From the NCBI GenBank assembly GCA_038521625.1, contig JBCBKP010000034.1, positions 1 to 32,755 on the forward strand: a DNA stretch of 32,755 bases, read 5' to 3'. This document shows positions 6,846 through 14,998 of this stretch, in pieces. Position numbers and translations under genes: made by a program. The notes beneath the pieces were generated by a model. It was not told the origin of the DNA and made no database searches. It worked only from the letters and a program-made list of their open reading frames with translations. Source of the DNA: JBCBKP01 sp038521625. Its GTDB lineage: Bacteria; Planctomycetota; Phycisphaerae; Phycisphaerales; UBA1924. The stretch's first letter is position 1; the number at the start of each line of letters is the position of its first letter.

Positions 6846-7580
6846 ATGGACCGTGAGGGCGCAGCCCGGTTCGACACGACGCACTGGAGCCTGATCGCCG
6901 CGCTGCCCTCTCGGGGCGGCGGCGCCGAGGCCGGGCGTGCCCGCGAGGCCCTCGAATATCTCTGCGAGGCCTACTGGCGGCCGCTCTACGTGTTCGCCCG
7001 GTACAGCGGGCACGGCGCCGAGGACGCCCGCGACCTCACCCAGGCGTTCCTCGCCCGGGTGATCGAGACCGGCGGACTGGGCGGCGCCGACCCTGACCGC
7101 GGTCGTTTCCGCTCCTACCTCCTCGGCGCGATGAAGCACTTCATGGCCAACGCGCGGGAGCGGGCGCGGGCCGGCAAGCGCGGCGGCGGGCAGCGGTTCG
7201 TCCAGGGCGACATCGCCGAGATGGAGTCCCGCATCGCGGGCGAGACGACGACGCCCGCCGACGCCGACCGGGCCTTCGATCGCGACTGGGCACGCGAGAC
7301 GACCTCGGCCGCGCTGCGCCGGCTCGAGTCCGATTGGGCGGGCCGCGGACGGGGCGGCCAGTTCGAGGCCCTCCGCGCCACGCTGACTGGCGAGGGCCCG
7401 GCGCGGTCCGAGCTCGCCGGTCAACTCGGCATGTCCGAGAACGCGGTGGCGGTCTCGATCCACAGGCTGCGCCAGCGGTACGCCGCCCTGGTCCGCGAGG
7501 CTGTCGCCCGGACGGTGGCGGACGAGGCGGACATCGAGGACGAGATGCGGCACCTGGTCGACGTGCTCAGAGAAAGTTGA
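6846..7580 (+). CDS. ECF-family RNA polymerase sigma factor (planctomycete type)
   Basis: About 244 residues. The opening FDTTHWSLIAAL and ALEYLCEAYWRPLYVFARY, followed by EDARDLTQAFLARVIE, match the sigma region 2 of the ECF group common in planctomycetes. RGRFRSYLLGAMKHFMAN and KRGGGQ are also typical. Region 4 is near residues 180-230, with SELAGQLGMSENAVAVSIHR as the -35-binding helix-turn-helix. The frame also has a GTG at 6807, but family members begin close to the ATG at 6846. A -10-like TAGACT lies 5 bases before that ATG. The kinase-RDD gene starts 69 bases after the stop. No anti-sigma gene is visible, which fits the planctomycete sigma groups thought to be controlled by kinases. 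Confidence 0.88.
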   Translation: MDREGAARFDTTHWSLIAALPSRGGGAEAGRAREALEYLCEAYWRPLYVFARYSGHGAEDARDLTQAFLARVIETGGLGGADPDRGRFRSYLLGAMKHFMANARERARAGKRGGGQRFVQGDIAEMESRIAGETTTPADADRAFDRDWARETTSAALRRLESDWAGRGRGGQFEALRATLTGEGPARSELAGQLGMSENAVAVSIHRLRQRYAALVREAVARTVADEADIEDEMRHLVDVLRES

Positions 7581-7649
7581 CCCACCGGCTGTAATCTCGG
7601 GGGTCGGGCCCGTCAGGAAGTGGTGAACCAACCCACCGGGAGGCGCACC

Positions 7650-10424
7650 ATGAGCCGCACAACCGAACACACCTGCCCCGGCTGCGGCGCGGCCATGAAC
7701 GGCGCGAGCGCCGACGGGCTCTGCCCGGCCTGCCTGATGTCGGGCGTCCTGCGTGAGGGTCCCCCCAGCCCTTCGGCCGAGCCGGGGAGCGAGGGCGAGA
7801 CGCTCTCGCTGGATCCCGCCGAGCCTCTGAACGAGCACGAGCGCGAGGCCGAGACACTGAGCGCGGCGCCGAGGCGGCGCAGCCGCGCGCGGCCCGCGTT
7901 CGAGCTGCCTCGCGAGCTCGGCGGCTACACGCTGGTCTCGCGGCTCGGGCAGGGCGGCATGGGCACGGTGTATGAGGCCGTGCAGCGCTCGACGGGCCGC
8001 CGGCTTGCCCTGAAGCTGCTGGACCAGAGCCTGGACTCGCCCGAGATGCACCAGCGCTTCCTGCGCGAGGGCCGGCTCGCCGCGCGGGTGAACCACCCGT
8101 CCAGCCTGTATGTCTTCGGCAGCGAGGAGATCGCCGGGATCCCGGCGATCACGATGGAGATCGCTCCCGGCGGCACGCTGCAGGACGCGATCGACCGGCG
8201 CGGCCCGCTCCCGGTCGCCGAGGCGGTCGATGCGGTTCTGAACATGATCGACGGGCTCGAGGCGGCCCTGGATCGCGGCGTCCTGCACCGCGACATCAAG
8301 CCCTCGAACTGCTTCATCTCGCCGGACGGGACGGTGAAGGTCGGCGACTTCGGACTCTCGGTCTCGACGCTGCCGTCGGCCGACACGTTCGTGACCGAAA
8401 CGGGCAAGGCGATGGGCACGCCCGCCTTCGCCTCGCCCGAGCAGCTCCGCGGCGACGAAGTCGACGTGCGATCCGACATCTACTCGGTCGGCGCCACGCT
8501 GTTCACCCTGCTCACGGCGCGCGCCCCGTTCGAGGGCCACAACGCGGTGCAGGTGGTCGCCAATGTCATCGACAAGCCGCCGGCCGCGCTCTCGCGGTTC
8601 CGCGACGACCTGCCCCCCGGGCTGGAGGGCGTGATCACGCGCTGCCTGACCAAGGAGCCCGCGGGCCGCTACGCGGGCTACGCCGCGCTCCGCGACGCCC
8701 TGCTGCCGTTCAGCTCGGTCGTGCCGGAGCCGGCGATGCAGGCCCAGCGCACCGCGGCCGGCTGGATCGACTACCTGACCGCGTTCCTGCCGACCTATGC
8801 GGCGCTCATGATCACCGTCGGGCCCGAGGCGATCTTCGTCCGCCCGCTCTACGAGCTCACGCCCGCGGCCTGGCGGTACCACCTGCTGGTCTTCGCGATG
8901 GGCTTCCTCTACTTCGCCGTCACCGAGGGCATCTGGGGCACCGGCCTGGGCAAGTGGATCATGAACCTGCGCGTCGTCCGTCGGAACGGGCGGACGCCCG
9001 GTGTCGGTCGCGCGCTGCTCCGGATCGCCATCCCGGTCGCCGCCATCGAGTTCATCCGCATCCCGCTCTCCATCGCCACACTGCCCGAGGGCGACTGGAG
9101 CACCGTGAACTTCTTAGTCTTCACCGGCCTCGCGGTCTTCTGCCCGTGGGTCGTGGCGCTGCTCTGGCTCCCGGCCCGACCAAACAACGGGTTCGCGACG
9201 GTCTGGGATCTCGCGACCGGCACGCGCGTCGTAGTTCGGCCGCGCGGTCAGCAACGACCGGCCTCGGCGGTTGCCTCGGAGGCCGAGGCCGGGCCGGAGC
9301 CCTCCCGCTGCATCGGACCGTTCCGCGTGACCTCGGAGATCGAGCCCGGACGCTGGCTCACGGCGGACGACCCGGTGCTGCGTCGCCATGTCTGGCTGAT
9401 CCGACGCGCGGCCGACGCGCCCGCCGACGCACGGCGGGTCGCCGCCCGCCCGGGGCGCCCGCGCTGGCTGCAGCAGATCGAGGCGAACGGCGAGCTGTGG
9501 GACGCCTTCGAGGCGGCCCGCGGCACGCCGCTCTCCGAGCGGATCGCCGGGGGCCCGGTGCCTTGGTCCACGCTCCGGTTCTGGCTGCACGATCTCGCCG
9601 CGGAGCTGCGGGCGGCGGAACGCGACGGCACGCTCCCGCCGGCGTGCGGCCCGGGCCACGTCTGGATCACGGACGACGGACGCGCCGTGCTCCTCGACGC
9701 GGCCTGGCCGGACGGGTCGGGGCCGAAGGGCTCTTCGGAGGGCGCGATACCGGCGGAGCCGATCCCCGTCGACAGCCTCGCCGGGCAGCAGCGATTCCTC
9801 GCCTCGATCGCCGATCACGCCGACCCGCTGAGCGTCCCGCTGCACGCCCGGGCGGCGCTGCAGAACCTGCGCTCGGCGTCGTTCGAGAAGCTGACGTTCC
9901 TCGCCGGGACGCTGCGCGGCTTGCTGAACAAGCCCGCCGACGTCACCAGGGGTCTCCGGGCCGCCTCGCTGTTCGTGATCCCCGGGTACGCGTCGATCGC
10001 GACGTTCCTCGGCATCGCGACCAACACCGACCCGTCCGCCGGTCCGCTCGTCTGGGCCGGGCGCGCCGCGGTAGCCGTGCTGGTCATGATGCACTTCATC
10101 GCCCTGTTCGACTTCATCCTTGCGATCTGGAGCAAGTCGTCGGGCCTGACCACCTTCGGTCTCGAGATCGTCACCGAGCGTGGGCGGGCCTCCCGGGCCC
10201 GCATGCTCGCCCGCTGTGCGATCATGTGGCTGCCGGTCGTCGCCCCCACCACCGTTCTCGGCGCCGTCGCGCTGACCGAGGGAAGGTGGATCGAGTTCAA
10301 CGCGGCGGCGACGGTCGGCTCGATCGCCCTCGTGGGCGCGGCCGTCTTCGCTGTTTCGGCCCTCATGAATCCGGCCCGCGGCCTGCACGACCGGCTCGCC
10401 GGCGTGTGGGTCGGCCGCCGCTGA
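7650..10424 (+). CDS. Membrane Ser/Thr kinase with duplicated kinase-RDD halves
   Basis: A 924-residue protein. ATG 7650 follows the strong ribosome site GGGAGG. Residues ~9-33 are a CPGCG...CPAC zinc ribbon. Residues ~91-355 are a complete Hanks-type kinase: GQGGMGTVY loop, ALKLL lysine, HRDIKPSN (His213, Asp215), DFGLS, GTPAFASPEQL and DIYSVG. Residues ~367-529 form a first RDD-like membrane domain (GLGKWIMNLRVVRRNGRTPG). Residues ~554-690 resemble a second kinase domain (IGPFRVTSEI, then GHVWITDDGRAVLLDAAWP) without glycine loop, HRD or DFG. Residues ~771-924 are a second RDD domain ending NPARGLHDRLAG. It appears to be kinase-RDD-pseudokinase-RDD. It follows the sigma gene by 69 bases, so it may control it by phosphorylation; that is an inference. 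Confidence 0.87.
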   Translation: MSRTTEHTCPGCGAAMNGASADGLCPACLMSGVLREGPPSPSAEPGSEGETLSLDPAEPLNEHEREAETLSAAPRRRSRARPAFELPRELGGYTLVSRLGQGGMGTVYEAVQRSTGRRLALKLLDQSLDSPEMHQRFLREGRLAARVNHPSSLYVFGSEEIAGIPAITMEIAPGGTLQDAIDRRGPLPVAEAVDAVLNMIDGLEAALDRGVLHRDIKPSNCFISPDGTVKVGDFGLSVSTLPSADTFVTETGKAMGTPAFASPEQLRGDEVDVRSDIYSVGATLFTLLTARAPFEGHNAVQVVANVIDKPPAALSRFRDDLPPGLEGVITRCLTKEPAGRYAGYAALRDALLPFSSVVPEPAMQAQRTAAGWIDYLTAFLPTYAALMITVGPEAIFVRPLYELTPAAWRYHLLVFAMGFLYFAVTEGIWGTGLGKWIMNLRVVRRNGRTPGVGRALLRIAIPVAAIEFIRIPLSIATLPEGDWSTVNFLVFTGLAVFCPWVVALLWLPARPNNGFATVWDLATGTRVVVRPRGQQRPASAVASEAEAGPEPSRCIGPFRVTSEIEPGRWLTADDPVLRRHVWLIRRAADAPADARRVAARPGRPRWLQQIEANGELWDAFEAARGTPLSERIAGGPVPWSTLRFWLHDLAAELRAAERDGTLPPACGPGHVWITDDGRAVLLDAAWPDGSGPKGSSEGAIPAEPIPVDSLAGQQRFLASIADHADPLSVPLHARAALQNLRSASFEKLTFLAGTLRGLLNKPADVTRGLRAASLFVIPGYASIATFLGIATNTDPSAGPLVWAGRAAVAVLVMMHFIALFDFILAIWSKSSGLTTFGLEIVTERGRASRARMLARCAIMWLPVVAPTTVLGAVALTEGRWIEFNAAATVGSIALVGAAVFAVSALMNPARGLHDRLAGVWVGRR

Positions 10425-10537
10425 CCACGCACGCGCGTCCGCACGCAAGCCAGTTCTTGGGGCGGCCGCGGAAGGTCCCGGCCCCCGGTTCCGAATCACC
10501 TCTCGGCCCGTTCCTCGCGAACGGAGGAGTCCCCGCC

Positions 10538-11131
10538 ATGCAGAGTTCCAAGACCCGCAGGCACGCCACCTCCCGCGCCTCGACCAACGCGCTCCTGATC
10601 GCCGCGATCACGGCGGCCCCGACTCTCATCGTGACGGGCTGCGGCGACGCCGGCGACGTGCGGGAGGTCCAAGCGGACCGCCCGGCCGCGCCCGCGATCT
10701 CCCTCGAGGCCGCGGTCATCGGGGGCGACGATCACGCGGTCCGTGACCACATCATCGCCGGGACCCCGGTGAATACCCAGAACATGGCCGGCGACACGCC
10801 CCTCAGCATCGCCGCGGCCATGGGGCGGACCTACGCCGCCGAGGTGCTGGTCGGCGCCGGTGCGGATCTGGAGACCAAGAACAGCGCGGGCGCCACGCCG
10901 CTGTTCAACGCCGCGTTCTTCTGCCACCTTGGTATCGTGCGGCTGCTGATCGACGCCGGGGCGGATACGGGCACGACCGACCAGTTCGGGACGCCGATCC
11001 GCCAGATCATGGAGATGCCGTGGGCGCAGGCCGAGCCCATCTACGTCGCGGTGCACGACGCGATCGGGATCCCGCTCGATGCGGCGCGGATCGAGTCGAC
11101 ACGCCCGCGGATCGCCGAGATGCTGCGCTGA
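10538..11131 (+). CDS. Ankyrin-repeat lipoprotein
   Basis: A 197-residue lipoprotein. The signal peptide ends in the lipobox V-T-G-C (LIVTGCGD), so it is anchored in a membrane facing outward. The mature part has about three ankyrin repeats: GTPVNTQNMAGDTPLSIAAA, GADLETKNSAGATPLFNAAF and a more diverged GADTGTTDQFGTPI. It then ends in GIPLDAARIESTRPRIAEML. That tail closely resembles the end of the ankyrin insert in the next gene's product. The start follows GGAGGAG at good spacing. The acyltransferase gene begins 19 bases after the stop, so the two are very likely co-expressed. Ankyrin repeats bind protein partners; the natural candidate is the neighbour. Confidence 0.85.
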   Translation: MQSSKTRRHATSRASTNALLIAAITAAPTLIVTGCGDAGDVREVQADRPAAPAISLEAAVIGGDDHAVRDHIIAGTPVNTQNMAGDTPLSIAAAMGRTYAAEVLVGAGADLETKNSAGATPLFNAAFFCHLGIVRLLIDAGADTGTTDQFGTPIRQIMEMPWAQAEPIYVAVHDAIGIPLDAARIESTRPRIAEMLR

Positions 11132-11150
11132 ACCAGGACGGGAGCACGCC

Positions 11151-12917
11151 ATGACCACGATGACGCACATGCCGATCACGACTCCCGAGCAACGGCCGGA
11201 ACTGGCGTCGGATTCGGCGCCGCCGAACCCGCGGCGTTACGACCTCGACGCCCTGCGCGCCTTCGCGATGCTCCTGGGCATCGCGCTGCACGCGGCCCTG
11301 GCGTTCGCGCCGATCCCGTGGCTGGCGATGAACAAGGAGACAACGCCCGCGTTGGTCGTGTTCTTCGAGGTCATCCACGGGTTCCGTCTGCCGCTGTTCT
11401 TCCTGATGAGCGGTTTCTTCAGCGCGATGCTGCTGCAGCGCCGGGGCATCGGCGGCTTCCTGAACCACCGGTGGAAGCGGATCGGCCTGCCGTTGCTGCT
11501 CGGGATGTTCACGATCCTCCCGGCGATGTGGGGCGTCATCATCGGCGGCAACGTCCTCAAGGCGATCGTCCCCGCCCCCGAGCGCGACTGGGGCGGCGAC
11601 GACGGCGCGGCGAGCATCTGGCATGCCTCGGCGTCCGGCGATCTCGCCAGCGTGCAGCTGCTCGTGCGCTCGGGCGTGCCCGTCAACGAGCCGGACCCGC
11701 GCCTGTCCACGCTCCCGCTGGCGTGGGCCGCCACCGGCGACCACGCCGAGGTCGTCGCGTTCCTGCTGGAGGCCGGCGCCGATCCGAACCAGCGCATGGG
11801 CGACGACAACGTCCCGCTGCACACCGCGTGCTTCTTCGGCGCCGCCGAATCCGCCGCCCTGCTGCTCGATGCCGGCGCCGACCCGACAGCCGAGAACTCG
11901 CGCGGCGAGACCCCGGTCGAGGCGATGCGGCACGGGCGCGGGGTGGTTGAGTTCATCGCCGATCTGCTCGGCGTGGAGGTCGATTTCGAGCGGGTCGAGT
12001 CCGGACGCCGCGAGATCACCTCGATGATCGGCTCGCGCGGGGACGAAGAGCAGGCCGAGAATCCGGCGACTCCGATCCGTGATCTCCTCGTCGGGTTCAT
12101 CGGCGGCGAGCTGTTCATGCACCTGTGGTTCCTCTGGCATCTCTGCTGGTTCGCGTGCGCCCTCGCCGTGGTCTCGATGCTCCTGCGGCTGCTTCCGTGG
12201 AGGAACGTGCCCGGCGTCCTGGTCGCCACGCCGCTCTGCCTTGTCGGCCTGATCCCGCTCACCGTGCTCACGCAGGGCTGGCAGGCCGGCTTCGGGCCCG
12301 ACACGTCCGCGGCCCTGCTGCCCGCCCCGCACGTGCTGGCGCACTACGCGGTCTTCTTCGGGTTCGGCGCGCTGATGCACGGCGCGAAGGGCGCCGCCGA
12401 CCGGCTCGGGCGTGCCTGGTGGGTCTACCTGCCGATCGCGGCGGTGGCGTGCGTCCTGGCGCTCCGCCTGACGCACGACCCGCTGGCGTTCGCCGACCGC
12501 GGGATCGACGCCGAGGCGGGCGCGCTGCTCGGTCCGGTCCTGCAGTCGGTCTTCGTCTGGACCACGTCGTTCGGCCTGATGGGCCTGGCCCGGGTCCTCA
12601 TCAGCCGACCGAGCGCACGGGTTCGATATGTTTCCGACTCGTCGTACTGGCTCTACGTGGCGCATCTCCCGCTCGTCGTCGCGGGGCAGTTCGCGCTGGC
12701 GTACGTTTCCCTCCCGCCGCTGGTCGAATTCGCGCTGCTGACGGTCGCGACGACGGCCGTGCTTCTCCTGAGCTATCACTGGCTCGTCCGCTACACCTGG
12801 ATCGGTCGCCTGCTGAACGGCAAGCGGGTCCGCCCGGGCACGGCGAGCGATGTCGGCCGGGAGCCCACCAGCGCCGACGCGCCGCACGCTTCGGCTCCGA
12901 GTATCCGGATACCTTGA
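11151..12917 (+). CDS. Acyltransferase-3 membrane protein with an ankyrin domain in a loop
   Basis: A 588-residue integral membrane protein with about ten hydrophobic segments. The N-terminal YDLDALRAFAMLLGIALHAA carries the conserved Arg and His of the acyltransferase-3 family (OatA/MdoC-like), and FRLPLFFLMSGFFSAML is the family's second segment. After the third segment, residues ~152-298 are a soluble insert of ankyrin repeats (AGADPNQRMGDDNVPLHTA, AGADPTAENSRGETPVEAM) ending in VDFERVESGRREITSM. The membrane part then resumes with ELFMHLWFLWHLCWF. Such enzymes move acyl groups onto sugars of the envelope. The substrate here is unknown. The start follows a GGACGGGAG ribosome site. The C-terminal tail after ~residue 555 is short and disordered. 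Confidence 0.86.
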   Translation: MTTMTHMPITTPEQRPELASDSAPPNPRRYDLDALRAFAMLLGIALHAALAFAPIPWLAMNKETTPALVVFFEVIHGFRLPLFFLMSGFFSAMLLQRRGIGGFLNHRWKRIGLPLLLGMFTILPAMWGVIIGGNVLKAIVPAPERDWGGDDGAASIWHASASGDLASVQLLVRSGVPVNEPDPRLSTLPLAWAATGDHAEVVAFLLEAGADPNQRMGDDNVPLHTACFFGAAESAALLLDAGADPTAENSRGETPVEAMRHGRGVVEFIADLLGVEVDFERVESGRREITSMIGSRGDEEQAENPATPIRDLLVGFIGGELFMHLWFLWHLCWFACALAVVSMLLRLLPWRNVPGVLVATPLCLVGLIPLTVLTQGWQAGFGPDTSAALLPAPHVLAHYAVFFGFGALMHGAKGAADRLGRAWWVYLPIAAVACVLALRLTHDPLAFADRGIDAEAGALLGPVLQSVFVWTTSFGLMGLARVLISRPSARVRYVSDSSYWLYVAHLPLVVAGQFALAYVSLPPLVEFALLTVATTAVLLLSYHWLVRYTWIGRLLNGKRVRPGTASDVGREPTSADAPHASAPSIRIP

Positions 12918-12921
12918 ATCG

Positions 12922-13761
12922 ATGCGACGAGCACGGCGGCTTGCATGCTTTCTGACTCTGGCCTGTGTGCTCGGCGGGTGCCACGAGCCGACCGGCGACT
13001 CCGGGATCACCGGGAAGGCGGCCGAGGTCACGCGGATCGAGACCGCGCACCACAGCCTGGTCGTGCACACCCGCACGAGCGATGCCGGCGGAGGCGACCC
13101 CACGCTCGTGGTCCTGCTCCACGGCGATCTGCCGACGCCACCGCCGGACTACCACGTCCGGGTCGCGAGCGAAGTCGCGAACCGCCATCTCGGCGTCGTG
13201 GCCGCGGCGCTGCTGCGCCCCGGATACGGCGACGGATCGGGCAACACGTCCTCCGGCCCGCTCGGGCGGGCCACCGGCGACGGCTACACGAGCGAGGTCG
13301 TCGATTCGGTGGCCGGGGCGATCCGCCATCTGCAGTCCGAGCACGGGGCGCGGTGCACCGTCGTCGTCGGCCACTCGGGAGGCGGCGCGATCGCGGCGCT
13401 GGTCGCCTCGCGCCACCACGGGCTCGTGCATCAGCTCCTCGTCGTCGGGTGCCCGTGCGACCTCGGTGCCTGGCGGGTGCACATGGGGCGACAACGGCCG
13501 GGCGTGGATTGGGACACGGGCGAGAGCCTCTCGCCGATCGAGGTTGCCCAGGACATGGATCCGGCGGTGGCCGTCGGCGTGATCGTCGGCGAGGACGACG
13601 ATGTCGCACCGCCCGCGATCAGCGACTCGTACGCGCGCGAGCTCGAGTCGCAAGGCATCCGCGCGACTCTGACGCGGCTGCCGGGCGCGGGGCACAACAT
13701 TCTGACCTCTCCGCGCGTGGGCGAGCTGATCGATGCGGCGATCGCCGCCTGTGACCGATAG
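12922..13761 (+). CDS. Alpha/beta-hydrolase lipoprotein
   Basis: A 279-residue exported hydrolase. The leader MRRARRLACFLTLACVLGGC ends in a clear lipobox (LGGC). The alpha/beta-hydrolase features are VVLLHGDLP (oxyanion strand), the nucleophile elbow GHSGGG with Ser152, the acid in VGEDDDVAPP (Asp225-227) and the base in GAGHNIL (His258), so the triad is complete. The extra Cys pair in VGCPCDLG may form a disulfide. ATG 12922 lies 4 bases after the acyltransferase stop, so the genes are tightly linked. Esterase or deacylase activity that opposes or completes the acyltransferase is an attractive guess, but the substrate cannot be read from the sequence. Confidence 0.84.
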   Translation: MRRARRLACFLTLACVLGGCHEPTGDSGITGKAAEVTRIETAHHSLVVHTRTSDAGGGDPTLVVLLHGDLPTPPPDYHVRVASEVANRHLGVVAAALLRPGYGDGSGNTSSGPLGRATGDGYTSEVVDSVAGAIRHLQSEHGARCTVVVGHSGGGAIAALVASRHHGLVHQLLVVGCPCDLGAWRVHMGRQRPGVDWDTGESLSPIEVAQDMDPAVAVGVIVGEDDDVAPPAISDSYARELESQGIRATLTRLPGAGHNILTSPRVGELIDAAIAACDR

Positions 13762-13824
13762 CCCGCGCGAAGGGACAGACGCGCCCTGACGAAAGCACGC
13801 CGCGCGAATCTCGAAGGCCCTCCC

Positions 13825-14913
13825 ATGATGACCGGCGATCGCGGAACGTCCATCCTGACCGCCGGATTCGTCGCCGCGACCTGCGCGGCCCCGGCTCTCG
13901 CCCAGGCCAAGAGCGAGCCGAACGACCCCAGGTTCAACGAACAGTGGGCGCTGCACAACACCGGCCAGTTCGGCTTCACCGCCGACGCCGACATCGACGC
14001 GCTCGAGGCCTGGACGATCCGGCGTTCGGCGCCCGGCGTGATCGTCGCCGTGATCGATTCCGGCGTCGACTACCTCCACCCCGACCTGCGTGACAATATC
14101 TGGACGAACCCCGGCGAGATCCCGGGCAACGACATCGACGACGACAAGAACGGCTATGTCGACGACGTGCACGGCTGGAGCTTCGTCGAGGGCGCCGAGG
14201 GCGACCCGATGGACACCGACGGGCACGGCACGGCGGTCGCCGGGGTGATCGGCGCGTCGGCCGACAACGGGATCGGGATCGCCGGCCTGTGCCGGGACGT
14301 GCGGATCATGGTCGTCAAGGTGAACGAGCGGAACCGCTCGACGACCGCGGCGATGGCCGCGGGGATCCGGTACGCGGTCGACAACGGCGCCCGCGTGCTC
14401 AACATGTCACACACGTGGGTCCCCGACCGCGCGTACCGCCGGGCGCTCGAGCACGCGGACCGGGCGGGCGTCGTCATGGTGACCGGCGCCGCGAACGATG
14501 ACCGGGGCGGGCGCGACCTCGACCGCGATCCCGTCTATCCGGCCGGGTTCGAGCTCGAGCATAAGGTGGTCGCCGCCGGCTCCGGTCCCGGCGGCGGGCC
14601 CGCGCCGAGTTCGAACTTCGGACGGCGCACCGTCGATCTCTTTGCCCCGGCCGAGCTGATCACCACGACCACAATCGAGCCACCTGGCGAATACGCGGCC
14701 TGGTCGGGCAACTCGCTCGCCGCGCCGTTCGTGTCGGGGACGGCGGCGCTGATCATCGCCGAGCGACCGGAGTGGAGGGCCGCGGAGGTCATCCGCGCGA
14801 TCCTCGAGAGCGTGGACCGCGCCGAGGCGTTCGGCGGGCTCGCGAGGACGGGTGGCCACCTCAACGTCCACTCGGCGCTCCGCGCGGCGCGGGCGGAGGA
14901 CCACCGGGAGTGA
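13825..14913 (+). CDS. Secreted subtilisin-like serine protease (S8)
   Basis: A 362-residue protease with a signal peptide ending near ALAQA. The catalytic triad is complete: Asp78 in VIDSGVDYLHPDL, His134 in DGHGTAVAGVIGA and Ser297 in SGNSLAAPFVSGTAALI. The oxyanion Asn is probably in VMVTGAANDD. DDDKNGYVDDVHGWSF is the calcium-site-like insert common in bacterial S8A proteases. The serine motif reads GNSLAAP rather than the usual GTSMAAP, which keeps the nucleophile. There is little room for an N-terminal propeptide (about 45 residues) and there are no C-terminal domains. Two adjacent ATGs (13825, 13828) are possible starts, and the ribosome site is weak. Confidence 0.9.
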   Translation: MMTGDRGTSILTAGFVAATCAAPALAQAKSEPNDPRFNEQWALHNTGQFGFTADADIDALEAWTIRRSAPGVIVAVIDSGVDYLHPDLRDNIWTNPGEIPGNDIDDDKNGYVDDVHGWSFVEGAEGDPMDTDGHGTAVAGVIGASADNGIGIAGLCRDVRIMVVKVNERNRSTTAAMAAGIRYAVDNGARVLNMSHTWVPDRAYRRALEHADRAGVVMVTGAANDDRGGRDLDRDPVYPAGFELEHKVVAAGSGPGGGPAPSSNFGRRTVDLFAPAELITTTTIEPPGEYAAWSGNSLAAPFVSGTAALIIAERPEWRAAEVIRAILESVDRAEAFGGLARTGGHLNVHSALRAARAEDHRE

Positions 14914-14998
14914 AGGGGCGATCAGGATCCCCCACCGATGTCGCGCCCGAGGTACGCTCGGCGGCGGGATGAGTCCGGCATACCGATCGGGGGTCACG

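Noticed and set aside
6771..8882. 700-codon minus-strand open frame opposite the sigma and kinase genes
   Set aside because: Antisense shadow of well-supported genes, with a composition of Arg, Gly and Ala runs and no motif.
11007..13103. Roughly 700-codon minus-strand open frame opposite the acyltransferase gene
   Set aside because: The plus strand carries clear membrane, ankyrin and hydrolase motifs; the minus frame has none.
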